Origin: Pavlovales sp. CCMP2436
Lineage: Eukaryota; Haptophyta; Pavlovophyceae; Pavlovales
Assembly: GCA_026770615.1 (NCBI GenBank)
Contig: MU631383.1
Coordinates: forward strand, 40,325 to 51,766
Direction of reading: 5' to 3'
DNA: 11,442 nucleotides
Positions 1 through 7,397 of this stretch are shown here, one piece after another. The notes beneath the pieces are model-generated. The model did not search any database. It was not told the origin of the DNA and saw nothing but the letters and a program-made list of their open reading frames with translations. The stretch's first letter is position 1. The number at the start of each line of letters is the position of its first letter. A program made the translations under genes and the position numbers.

Positions 1-612
1 ACGCACATCCACTTGAGGACCCGAGCGAGACGGGTGGTCGAGAGGTGCCAGCGAGTACCTCAAGTGGACAGCATCGCGACGCTGCGAGCGCGCACACTGC
101 GGCGGCCGCATGAAGCAGTATCGTCGTCGTAGCCTTGGTAGCCTTGAGTGGCGTCTCCGTGTGCGACCCGCCGCCGCGCGCAGCAGTGCCCTCCGCAGCG
201 CGCGACGCACATCCACTTGAGGACCCGAGCGAGACGGGTGGTCGAGAGGTGCCAGCGAGTACCTCAAGTGGACAGCATCGCGATGTTGCGAGCGTGCAAA
301 TTGCGGCGGCCGCAGGGGGCAGCATCGTCGTCGTAGCCTTGGTAGCCTTGAGCGGCGTCTCCGCGTGCTGCTCGCCGCCGCGTGTAGCAGCGCCCACCGC
401 AGCGCGCAACGCACATCCACTTGAGGACCCGAGCGAGACGGGTGGTCGAGAGGTGCCAGCGAGTACCTCAAGTGGACAGCATCGCGCCGCTGCGAGCGCG
501 CACACTGCGGTGGCCGCAGGAAGCAGCATCGTTGTCGTAGCCTTGGTAGCCTTGAGTGGCGTCTCCGCGTGCTGCTCGCCACCACGCAAAACAGCGCCCG
601 TCACAGCACGTG
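1..612. repeat. Three tandem 204-bp repeats (minisatellite or repeat-encoding exon)
   Basis: Units begin at 1, 205 and 409, each exactly 204 bp, so the array probably continues left of the window. The first 78 bases are identical in all three copies; the rest differs mainly by C/T and G/A changes, many at CpG sites. Each unit holds a perfect 10-bp inverted repeat, CCACTTGAGG and CCTCAAGTGG (9-18 and 58-67 in the first unit). The unit is 68 codons long, so one reading frame is kept through the array. The third copy degrades into unrelated sequence at about 612. Confidence 0.95.
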
Positions 613-842
613 ACATAAGCAATAGCATGGTGGCGAAGAGCAACATCATGGTGGCGAGCCAGGCAGCGCCCCCCTCGGGGGGCGCAGTTGCAGCTGCACG
701 CTTGCGCAGCACAGGGAGTAGCGGGGCTACGATGGCGGAAGGTTCTAGTAAAAATACCCCCCCATCACTGGTAGAGTGTTCGCATGTTTTTGAAAGTTTA
801 AAAAAGTTGACCGATCAAACAAAACACGCCGGAAGGGATTGA
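114..842 (+). pseudogene. Open frame through the 204-bp repeats, probably not an intact gene
   Basis: The frame is open from 114 to the TGA at 840-842 and encodes Ala/Ser/Pro-rich repeats of 68 residues, with recurring pieces such as AHPLEDPSETGGREVPAS and VVVALVALSGVS, the latter a short hydrophobic stretch. In the first repeat the same frame is cut by TGA at 111-113, where the other two copies have a GGG or GGA glycine codon. The first in-frame ATG is at 627, past the repeats, so the repeat part could be translated only through an upstream exon. Differences between copies are mostly amino-acid changing (for example Asp/Ala, Ala/Val, His/Gln, Thr/Ile), which does not suggest purifying selection. 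The last part runs into the dispersed repeat that begins near 788. I recognise no family. A decayed repeat-rich surface or wall protein, or a non-coding satellite open by chance, are both possible. Confidence 0.3.
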
Positions 843-1157
843 TGATTTCCCCCGATCGGCCGGTCCTGCCTGTCCTGAAGGGAACACGTCTGCCGGCCAC
901 CCCACCTTGCCTAGCATTTGTAGGAGCGGCGTCTCTATTACCAGGACGCCTCTTTTGTGCTTGAAGGTTTTAAACATTGACCGGCATCATGGCATCACGC
1001 CGAGAAGCGAGCCTTTCAGCTGGAAGTTGTGCGCGTTGCGAGGTGGTGAGCGCTGGTCATGTAGAAGTTACACTTACGGCGGTCTTGTCGAAATTACACA
1101 TAAGATGAAGGCGGCCATATTGGATTTGCATCGCGCGCCGGAAAGTTCAGTGGACCA
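788..1157 (+). repeat. Dispersed repeat R, copy 1
   Basis: This stretch aligns almost end to end with 2644-3059 in the same orientation. Shared blocks include GAAAGTTTAAAAA-GTTGACCGATCAAAC at the start, then GGCCGGTCCT, GTAGGAGCGG, GTCTCTATTACCAG, GAAGGTTTTAAACATTGACCG, CGCGTTGCGAGGTG, CTGGTCATGTAGAAG, GTCGAAATTACAC and GATTTGCATCGCGC. Relative to copy 2 it lacks about 25 bases just before its end, including a third TTTTAAGTTGGCCGATCAA-type motif. Frames across it are open only patchily and start with TTG; I read them as non-coding. Confidence 0.9.
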
Positions 1158-1297
1158 AGGGAATTTCTTAATAACAGTTCTTTTATTTTTTCAAACTTTA
1201 CTTAAGAGATAGATGACAGGCAGCAGCAGTCAGGCAAATCAGTGTGAGTTCTTTTGACAATTAAAAAAAAAGGTTTGAAATATCCCCTTGAGTGTAC
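1158..1297. other. AT-rich spacer, no gene seen
   Basis: T-rich and A-rich tracts (near 1180-1205 and 1261-1271) with no coding frame, RNA gene or repeat that I can support. Confidence 0.5.
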
Positions 1298-1451
1298 AGA
1301 AAAAAATACAGAAATACAGCAATACAGAGGGGTTTTATGAAGTCGCCTTAGGCGGTTCGGCGTTCGGCGTAACAAGTCCACGTCGACTATCTTTTAGAAT
1401 ATAGAAAAAGTTTTTAAATAGCTCTGTATTTCTGTATTTCTGTATTTTTCT
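1298..1451. repeat. Inverted-repeat element with 30-32 bp arms of CTGTATTT units
   Basis: The left arm (1298-1329) is the reverse complement of the right arm (1422-1451) apart from a two-A length difference and one mismatch. The arms are made of repeated ATACAGAA / TTCTGTAT units and enclose 92 bases. The repeat motif carries on beyond the right arm to about 1490 (TTTCTGTATTTTCATTTTGG). It could be a small foldback element or a microsatellite that duplicated in inverted orientation. No target-site duplication is clear. Confidence 0.8.
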
Positions 1452-1624
1452 TTTGGATTTCTGTATTTTCATTTTGGAATTTTGTATATTCTATATCGTC
1501 AATAAACTTAATAAACTTATAGCCAACTTTTCGCACATTTTTAATTTCGCATTGATTTTGAATCCAATACCCATACTATTAAACTTTTTCCCAACCGCTT
1601 GCGTACGCCCGTTAACGGGTCAAG

Positions 1625-2604
1625 ATGCTGGCGCCGACGCCAGCCTGCTCTGCTCTGGCGCGGCTCCTCGACTGGGTCGTCGAGGACGCGCTCACCACGG
1701 GACCGAAGCTCATCATGATCAAGGTGTATCCGACCACGATCACGGTCCAGCACGACGGCGCGGCGCCAGCATCTGTTGCGTCGCTCGGCAGCACACTCTC
1801 GCTCTGCTCGCACGTCCCATGCGCATCTGGCCGGCGGCTACAGCGTGCTCGCGGCGCTTAAGGGCGGCAAGACATTCACGACGCGCGCATTGGCAGCGCC
1901 GGGTGCGCGTCCGTGCACGCTCTTCAGCTGGGAGGCCGCCGCCGACGACGGGCCCGGAGCCATCCGCCTCGCCGACTTGCTCGCGTCCCTGCACCACATC
2001 AACTGGGACACTGGGGTGATGATCGTGCTGCACCCGCCGGCGGAGGTCGGTAGTGGGCCCATCCAATTCTTGATGGAGCCTGGTCATGCCCGCGCGGTGC
2101 GCCTGTGTGCTCGCATGGCACGGGGGCGAGGGCACCGTCGGCGCGGCTGTGATCTTCCAATGCGGCGTGAAGGCCAGTGCCACGGCGCACTACCGGGTGG
2201 CGGAGGTCGGCGGCGCGATGATCTCGATTCTGCCTCTGCTCGGCTGGAAGCCGCTGCCTCTGACCCAACGGTCGGCGTGGGCGGCTCGCCTGATCGAGTC
2301 GTGCAAGATTCGTGCGAGCGGCGTGCCCTTTGGAGAGCCACTCCCTCTGGGGTCCACCGAGGCGCCTCTGTGGGACCTCGCCGCGATCAAGGTGCCGCTG
2401 CTCACGACGAAGCCAGGGGCCGTGTACATTACGCTCACGGTGGAGCCGCCGCCGTTCGCGCCGGGCGCGCCGAGCGGCTGGGGAAGCTTCTCTGATTACC
2501 ATTTTGCGGCGGTAACATCAGTCATGGTTGGTGCCCTCGGGGTAACCTGCAGGCGCGGAGCCCCGATGTTCGTGCGCTCTTGGCTGACGCAACTCTGCAA
2601 CTAG
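1625..2604 (+). pseudogene. Frameshifted GC-rich gene remnant, possibly a GHKL-type ATPase
   Basis: Codon-like GC3 usage runs through about 980 bases but changes frame twice: an ATG-started frame at 1625 to about 1800, a second frame from about 1820 to 2080, and a third from about 2090 to the TAG at 2602-2604. Both changes are in the +1 direction. The first segment reads like the start of a GHKL ATPase: VVEDALTTG resembles the N-box helix of GyrB-type proteins but lacks the catalytic Asn, and ITVQHDGAAP resembles the D-x-G box. The second has GGYSVLAALKGGKTFTTR where a glycine-rich ATP lid could lie, then TGVMIVLHPP, similar to the TGT-x-I-x-F-x-P strand of GyrB. The third (IFQCGVKASATAHY, LGWKPLPLTQRSAWAARLIE, LAAIKVPLLTTKPGAVYITL) I do not recognise. 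The order of motifs is right but every key residue is altered, so the assignment is tentative. Unrecognised introns could explain the frame changes instead of decay. It lies between the two copies of repeat R. Confidence 0.45.
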
Positions 2605-2643
2605 CGGACGCGTCTCAGCTTTGACCCGCGCCTGTTTGTTGTT

Positions 2644-3059
2644 ATTTGAAAGTTTAAAAAGTTGACCGATCAAACACGTACACGGCGCGGAAGGAATTGA
2701 TGACCCCCCCCCGGTTGGCCGGTCCTACCTGTCATGAAGGGAACTCGTCTGCCGGTCACCTCACCCTGCCTAGCATGAGCGAACGTTGTAGGAGCGGTGT
2801 CTCTATTACCAGGGGCCAGGGCGCCTCTTTTGTGTTTGAAGGTTTTAAACATTGACCGACATCACGGCATCACGCCTGAGAAGCAAGCCTTTCAGCTGAA
2901 AATTGTGCGCGTTGCGAGGTGTGGTGAGAGCTGGTCATGTAGAAGCCTACGGTGGTCCTGTCGAAATTACACCTGTCAAAAAGATCAAGGCGGCCATCTT
3001 CGATTTGCATCGCGCTGCCAGGACATTTTTTTAAGTTGGCCGATCAAAGTTCACTGGAC
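2644..3059 (+). repeat. Dispersed repeat R, copy 2
   Basis: Second copy of the repeat seen at 788-1157, direct orientation. It has insertions absent from copy 1, among them GAGCGAACG near 2777, GGGGCCAGG near 2811 and a block at about 3021-3046. It contains internal, diverged sub-repeats of the motif TTTAAAAAAGTTGACCGATCAA at 2648, 2837 and 3026, roughly 185-190 bases apart, which suggests it grew from a shorter tandem unit. Confidence 0.9.
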
Positions 3060-3190
3060 GCCCGTCAAACCTGTAGTAGTAGTCTTACCGCAGTCCTAAA
3101 GGGATCCCGTCCGTCTGACAAGCCCGTCTGTGCGCACTTTTTGAAGGCGCGCTCCTCATTTGCAGTATTTAAAAAAAGTTGACCGATCAA
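3026..3190 (+). repeat. Further TTTAAAAAAGTTGACCGATCAA sub-repeats
   Basis: Copies at 3026-3048 (TTTTTTTAAGTTGGCCGATCAA) and 3168-3190 (ATTTAAAAAAAGTTGACCGATCAA) continue the series beyond repeat R copy 2. Between them, CCTAAAGGGATCCCGTCCGTCTG (3095-3118) resembles CCTGAAGGGAACACGTCTGCCGG in repeat R (near 875), so this appears to be another, more diverged partial unit. The motif core TTGACCGATCAA is a near-palindrome. Confidence 0.7.
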
Positions 3191-3203
3191 CCCACACTAT
3201 CGG

Positions 3204-3231
3204 GAGCCCAAGTGTCCTCTCACTTGGGCTC
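3204..3231. repeat. Perfect 11-bp stem, 6-base loop hairpin
   Basis: GAGCCCAAGTG (3204-3214) and CACTTGGGCTC (3221-3231) are exact reverse complements around TCCTCT. It begins 13 bases after the last TTGACCGATCAA motif. No coding or RNA gene context explains it. Confidence 0.85.
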
Positions 3232-3279
3232 TGTCTGACATCCTGATTGCCATCCGACAACTATAGGAACTTGCCACCC

Positions 3280-3318
3280 TTCCACAAAGGGGTCCACAGT
3301 TCCACAAAGGGTCCACAG
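3280..3318 (+). repeat. Two tandem 19-20 bp repeats
   Basis: TTCCACAAAGGGGTCCACAG at 3280-3299 is followed at once by the same sequence less one G at 3300-3318. Confidence 0.9.
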
Positions 3319-4261
3319 AAAAGGCGGTTACGCTTGCTCGCTCTATTTCTTAATGTAGCTCTCTCTCTCTCTAACTGCCTTCAACGCTTCACCGCGTCTC
3401 GGACTCCAATCCTCTCTTAGCTCGTGCTTGCGTTCAACACCGCTAGCCTCTCGATACACACCACTTGACGCGTGGGGTACTGGACCTCCCTTCGCACCTA
3501 AAGTTCCTTCCTATCCTGAAGTGATCCCACTGGCTATGGCTCAGGTCACCCGCGGGCAGTGGACGACCATCCTGAGCGTTTCGCCGACGACAACAACGAA
3601 ATGTGGCCAGTATTTTTTAAAATATTCCGTGTTTAGGATGAAGCTCTCAGACCCAGACCTCTTGAAAACTGCTGAGCCGCTATATATATATAAATATATG
3701 CATTTGCAGCAAATTTGCATCTAACTTTCTTATAAAAATGAACGCTCAATAACTAACTTACTTCTTAAAATTAAATACGAAAAATTCAGAATGCTACATA
3801 CTGTATCCAAAAAAATTCATTTAAAAATATGTCTTCTTTGTGCTAAATACTGTATCCATTAATCCCCCCTTTTAAAAAATATCGCATGGTTAGTTACCAA
3901 TTTATTACCTCATGCATTCAAACTCACAAATTTCTGATAAATGTAAAAATAGAGCTCTCCGAGACGCATCCAGGAAGCCTAGAGCGAGCTCTGTCTTCAA
4001 TTATGGAGGCTCACAGTGCTCAGGATGGTTGTCCCCCACTTGCGTTCTGACCGGTGGCGACCGAAGCCATAGCCCACCAAGGGATCCCACTGCTGGCACC
4101 AGCACCCCACTCCGAGTACTTTTAAAAAAGGCAGTGGATTTCGATTCGACGCCCATGTAATAAATAAGGTAGCCCGCGCACGTGGGGGGGAGGTTGTTCC
4201 TCACTCGGGCTTCACCGGGAAGCCTGGAAGCCCGACCTCGGGACCGCGGCCACGGTGGTGA
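3319..4261. other. Spacer without a supportable gene
   Basis: Contains a (CT)n tract near 3360-3373. A 98-codon open stretch at 3428-3724 has no start or family signal I trust. From 3620 to 3915 the sequence is AT-rich. At 3662-3688, TTGAAAACTGCTGAGCCGC followed by TATATATA resembles the 3' end of the 65-bp dispersed repeats at 7861 and 8419. The frame at 3912-4160 (82 codons) resembles nothing I know. Confidence 0.5.
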
Positions 4262-4312
4262 TGCCCGAAGGTGGGGCCGACCTCAGCCTGGTGGTAAGCC
4301 CCACCTCGGGCA
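4262..4312. repeat. Inverted repeat upstream of the SAM-like gene
   Basis: TGCCCGAAGGTGGGGC (4262-4277) pairs with GCCCCACCTCGGGCA (4298-4312) apart from one unpaired base, with a 20-base loop. A 19-T run (about 4317-4335) follows. Similar CCCCACCTGGGG boxes recur at 5092-5168 upstream of the next gene. Confidence 0.75.
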
Positions 4313-4383
4313 GCCATTTTTTTTTTTTTTTTTTTATACGGTAAAATCCTCACGGAAGCGCTGACACCCATCCTCAGCACGCG

Positions 4384-4914
4384 ATGGACTTGCGCAACCT
4401 GGACGTAGAGGAGTTCTGCCCGACGCCCGACTTGCTTGACCTGCTTGATGAGCTCAAGATCCCGCAGCAGTTGGACAAGCTCATTAGCTTCACCGAGGTG
4501 GGCTACGACGAAGTCGACGACTTTGAGAACGTGGACATCACTCGCATCGAGACGGCGTGCACAGGCGGTGGTATCCCGCCTGCGCACATCGAGAAGCTCG
4601 TCCGTGCCATTCGCAAGCGCCGCCTCTGCCAGTCGCTGACGATGCCACCTCTGCCGGACGTCCCGCCCGCCGAGTCCTCCGTGAGCGGCGGAGCCATTTA
4701 CTGCGGGATATTCACCTGAAAAAAAAACTCTCTTTTTTTACAGCCAGCCAAAGCGAGTCAAGGAGCAACCGTGGACATGTCCAGACCTTGGGAGGGGACT
4801 GGCGAGGCGCGTCTACGTCACGGTCGAACCACACAAAGCGCCTTAACAATGCGGCCGATAATGAATAATAAATTACTTAATCCACTACCTCTCACAGGGT
4901 GTCGCGGGCAATAA
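4384..4914 (+). CDS. Small SAM-domain-like protein, probably one 63-nt intron
   Basis: The ATG at 4384 opens a GC-rich frame of good codon character. Residues about 17-80 look like a sterile alpha motif fold: LLDLLDELKIPQQLDKLI, then VGYDEVDDFENVDITRIE, then IPPAHIEKLVRAIRKRR, corresponding to the first helix, the 'D-L-x-x-L' centre and the basic last helix of SAM domains, which mediate protein or RNA binding. Read straight through, the frame stops at TGA 4717-4719 (111 aa). However GTGAGC at 4681 and TTTTTTTACAG ending at 4743 make a textbook intron of 63 nt in phase 0. Splicing it gives a 155-aa protein ending at TAA 4912-4914, inside the left terminal repeat of the MITE at 4895. The 56 codons after the splice have no recognisable domain, so the true 3' end could differ. 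A CAG just before the start (about 4376-4378) could also be an acceptor, so an upstream exon is possible. The SAM call is from helix pattern only. Confidence 0.6.
4681..4743 (+). other. Predicted intron in the SAM-like gene
   Basis: GTGAGC donor and a CTCTCTTTTTTTACAG acceptor, phase 0. It contains the in-frame TGA that ends the unspliced reading. Confidence 0.6.
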
Positions 4915-5060
4915 GAAACCATAACGGTAAGGAACTGAGCCGCATTCTTTGTGCCCTTCAGTAGTAATTTAAGCAAAGTTTAAGCATTGTTTATATGTAA
5001 TTTGCTAAGAAACTGAGCCTCAGTCTCAAAAGCGCCGTTCTTTTTGCCCGCGACACCCTG
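4895..5060. mobile_element. MITE copy A (TA-type, Tc1/mariner-like ends)
   Basis: 166 bp. Left end CAGGGTGTCGCGGGCAATAA and right end TTTTTGCCCGCGACACCCTG form terminal inverted repeats of about 23 bp with one mismatch. The right flank is TA; the left is CA, so one base of the expected TA duplication appears changed. There is no coding capacity. Internal features shared with copy D include GCCCTTCAGTAGTAATTTAA, and inner inverted segments AACTGAGCC / TGCTAAGAAACTGAGCCTCAG. TA target, short length and CAGGG ends fit non-autonomous Tc1/mariner-superfamily elements. Confidence 0.9.
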
Positions 5061-5061
5061 T

Positions 5062-5168
5062 ACCCCTGGCTCGTCGGCCGACAGTGATGCCCCTACCTGG
5101 GGACGGCGATAACCCTACCTGGGGCTCCTCGGCCAACGGTGATACCCTTAACTAAGCCCCACCTGGGG
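5062..5168 (+). repeat. Degenerate repeats with CCTACCTGGGG boxes
   Basis: CCTACCTGGGG at 5092-5102 and 5114-5124 and CCCCACCTGGGG at 5157-5168, together with CTCGTCGGCCGACAGTGAT (5071) and CTCCTCGGCCAACGGTGAT (5125), indicate a decayed repeat of about 55 bp. It ends about 110 bases upstream of the next start codon, so it could lie in its promoter. Confidence 0.6.
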
Positions 5169-5277
5169 CGCACATTTTCCGCTTTGGGAAGCCAACTTCC
5201 CCCCCTGGCGCGGGCTACCGTATTTATTACACCGGGCGCGCGGGGGCGAGGCGCTGCTCTGTGTTTGACGCGCGACG

Positions 5278-6216
5278 ATGGCGCAGGTTTTGACGCTGAT
5301 CGCGGCACTAGGGTTCTCCCGCAGCCTCTCAGGCGCTCTGCTGGGTCCCACCCGGCACGCGGGTGCGCGCTGCGTCACCATGTCGTCGTCCGAGCCCAGC
5401 AACGAGCTCGCGCGCGTTCGGGCCATGCCAACCGCAGATATCAAGGCCGAACTCGAGCTGAGAAAGGTCGACTTCGCGGGCTGCTTTGAGAAGGACGACT
5501 TGGTCCGCCGGCTCGTGCTCTCGCGTGAGCAGGGCGAGGCGGACCCCACGCTCGTCGACAAGTTCAACTCGGATTTGCTCGAGCGCTCCTTCCGAAAGAG
5601 GTGATTTTGCGGACCCCCCCCCCCCCGCGCGCGCGCACCCCATATGAAATCCTGGTATGAACCACCCCCCCTCCCCCCCCTCTTTAGCGATGGGACGAGT
5701 GAAGACGACCTGTTCGATAACAGCGCGGTTGAGGGCGTGGAAGTCCTGCCCGGAGGCATGAGCCCAGAGATGTTGCAGAAGCTTGCGAGCAACCCCAAGA
5801 TGATGTCAGTGCTGCAGTCGCCCAGGATGCAGGTCTTTTTTTAATAATAGTTCTTTTAACGTCCCCCGACTTGCAGCCCGAAGACGTACGGGCATGACAT
5901 GGGATGGTCAGCGCATCGGTCGTCTCATGTGCTATCTTACTCCCCGCGTCGTCTCCCCGCCACGAACCTAGGTCTGCACGCCATCTTTGATACTGCCTCC
6001 CGGCCGCATGCCCAACTCGTGTTCGCACTCACTTGCCGCACCTTGACCCAGAGCCCTGCTCTAATTGTCTACTCCCCGTTCCTGCCAATATTCCCTTCGA
6101 TCGCACAGGTCGTCCTCAAGGATGTGATGGCGTCCGGGCCGGAAGCATTTAAGAAGTACGCGGGCGACGCGGAGGTGATGGAGCTCATTATGACGTTTCA
6201 GCAGGCGATGAGTTGA
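5278..6216 (+). CDS. Three-exon protein with leader, SAP-like segment and C-terminal STI1-type domain
   Basis: Exons 5278-5600, 5688-5832 and 6109-6216 join in frame to 191 codons plus stop. Residues 1-40 (MAQVLTLIAALGFSRS, then Arg/Ala-rich up to ARCVTMSSS) look like a hydrophobic signal followed by a transit-like stretch, as in plastid-targeted proteins of algae with complex plastids; no clear Phe cleavage motif is seen. Residues about 48-80 (MPTADIKAELELRKVDFAGC, FEKDDLVRRL) match the helix-loop-helix of SAP-like / ARMET C-terminal domains. The tail (MSPEMLQKLASNPKMMSVLQ, SPRMQ, then VVLKDVMASGPEAFKKY, DAEVMELIMTFQQAMS) has the NP-x-M...P-x-M...DPEVM rhythm of STI1 domains found at the end of Hip, Tic40 and Sti1, which bind Hsp70/Hsp90 clients. 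The second junction falls inside that domain and restores it exactly, the strongest evidence for the gene model. Role inferred: small co-chaperone, possibly organellar. The start is the first ATG of the frame; a TATTTATTA lies about 58 bases upstream. Confidence 0.85.
5601..5687 (+). other. Intron 1 of the STI1-domain gene
   Basis: 87 nt, AG|GTGATT donor, CCCCTCTTTAG acceptor, phase 2. It includes a long C run and GCGCGCGC tract, likely length-variable. Confidence 0.8.
5833..6108 (+). other. Intron 2 of the STI1-domain gene
   Basis: 276 nt, CAG|GTCTTT donor and TTCGATCGCACAG acceptor, phase 0. In-frame stops follow the donor within a few codons (TTTTTTTAATAATAG), so splicing is required to reach the conserved C-terminus. 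Confidence 0.8.
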
Positions 6217-7214
6217 ACAGCCTGATTGCCCGACTAGGCCGAGGCACGGGGTGGGCTTAGTAGCACTTGCGCCAGCGGGACTCTCACGTCTCCGTAAGAT
6301 CGCGTTGAACATAAAAAAATGCGCATCTTGAGCAACTTCTCGCCGGTAATTTATTTAATTTATTTTCTGCGTCGAGGACTTGATTTGCGAGGTTATGTTA
6401 TGTTATGTTATGTTATGATGCCACTTCTACCGCCTGGGGCGCAGCTTATGCGTCCAGATGGCCCCGGGTGTCAGCGTCTGAGCGTCACTCTGTTGAGTTT
6501 CACTTTCAGCGTCACCTTGCGATGATACCAAAACGCAGGTACTGAGCTCCGAAGCAAGCGATTTCGTTTCGGGTTTGGTTGAAGATAGTTTCCACTACGG
6601 TGTGTCGCTCCACGCAGCGACGTAGTCCACATTGCGCCGCATGACAGTGTAAGTCTTCGAGCCCATTGCATTGCCGAAGCACGCACGCAGATGCCAATTG
6701 CGAGGCTGCATAATTAACTAGTTGGTTGCGCCTAGGCAAAACGCTTGTGGAAAAAAAAAGCTAAAAGGTACGGCCCGAAAGTCTAGGGCTAGATTCTGCA
6801 CTATCAACTTCCAGCAGTCGAGCTCGTCGCCGATAGTTGACATCACCGGGTGGTACCGACACACGTCCGTGCTGCTCGAGTAGAGTGCGGCGCATCGGCG
6901 CCCCCGCCACCACCATGCCGCTCTCGAGCTCTTTCGAGCTCCTCGACGCCTCATGTTTTTTGCTTTTGTTTCTTATACAACCAAGTGAAGTTGAATCATA
7001 AAAAAACGAAAAAAAAATCAAACCGATTCGACGGTCAACATCTTTTATCGCACTTAATGACGCCTGCTTTACCGCATGCTGCTCAGCGGCAGTCTACAGC
7101 CTGCTCTATAGCGCTGACAAGGTTGCCGGTGAGCTTGACATCGGCGTCTCGGACTATTCGCGGTGGGCGAGGCTTAGCGGTCGTGCGTGCAAGCGCCATG
7201 GTGCGTATTAGTTT
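6217..7214. other. Spacer without a supportable gene
   Basis: Directly after the STI1 gene stop, presumably its 3' untranslated region for an unknown length. It holds a GTTAT pentanucleotide microsatellite at 6392-6417 (five copies). Open stretches on the minus strand near 6500-7020 and 7083-7292 have mixed codon character and no family resemblance. A-rich runs lie near 6748-6757 and 7000-7017. Confidence 0.5.
6392..6417 (+). repeat. (GTTAT)5 microsatellite
   Basis: Five perfect GTTAT units plus a final G. Confidence 0.95.
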
Positions 7215-7392
7215 AAGGGGATCGCAGTCAATACTAAGAAGTGCGAATCTTGAGCTTGAAGCTGAGCTTCTTAGCAAATTATATAAAAACAATGCTTAGA
7301 ATTGCTTAAATTACATACAAACAATGCAAAAGACGAGGCTCAGCTTCTCAACGCTACGGCTACGGCTTCGGCTTATTGCCCGCAACACCCTG
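7215..7392. mobile_element. MITE copy B, inverted relative to the others
   Basis: 178 bp. Its reverse complement matches copy C closely: TACAGGGTGTTGCGGGCAATAAG, then GAGAAGCTGAGCCTCG, GCATTGTTTGTATGTAATTTAAGCAA, CTAAGCATT, TTGCTAAGAAGCTCAG and GCGATCCCCTTAA. The extra length is largely a hexamer expansion CTACGGCTACGGCTTCGG near 7359-7373. The low-coordinate end reads TTTAAGGGGATCGC where copy C has TTACAGGGGATCGC in the same orientation, so that terminus and its TA have drifted; TA is present after the other end. Confidence 0.85.
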
Positions 7393-7397
7393 TATAG

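Noticed and set aside
907..1212. Open frame of 101 codons, similar in part to one at 2797-3099
   Set aside because: The similarity comes from repeat R being copied; the frames diverge after small insertions and neither begins with ATG in a good context.
1453..2019. 188-codon frame
   Set aside because: First third translates an AT-rich microsatellite; the remainder is an off-frame shadow of the GC-rich remnant at 1625-2604.
3428..3724. 98-codon frame in spacer
   Set aside because: Ends in AT-rich TATA repeat, no family signal, weak codon bias.
3912..4160. 82-codon frame
   Set aside because: No recognisable domain, mixed base composition along its length; likely chance.
4130..4170. CGATTCGACGCCC, tRNA T-arm-like sequence
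   Set aside because: No matching acceptor stem, D-arm or anticodon arm upstream.
5148..5798. 216-codon minus-strand frame
   Set aside because: Antisense shadow of the STI1-domain gene crossing its intron.
6512..7021. Minus-strand open stretches in the spacer after the STI1 gene
   Set aside because: Several overlapping frames, none with family resemblance; no consistent splice sites seen.
7083..7292. Minus-strand frame beginning within MITE B with an internal Met at about 7199
   Set aside because: Its first part is MITE sequence; the short remainder (37 codons) is unrecognised.
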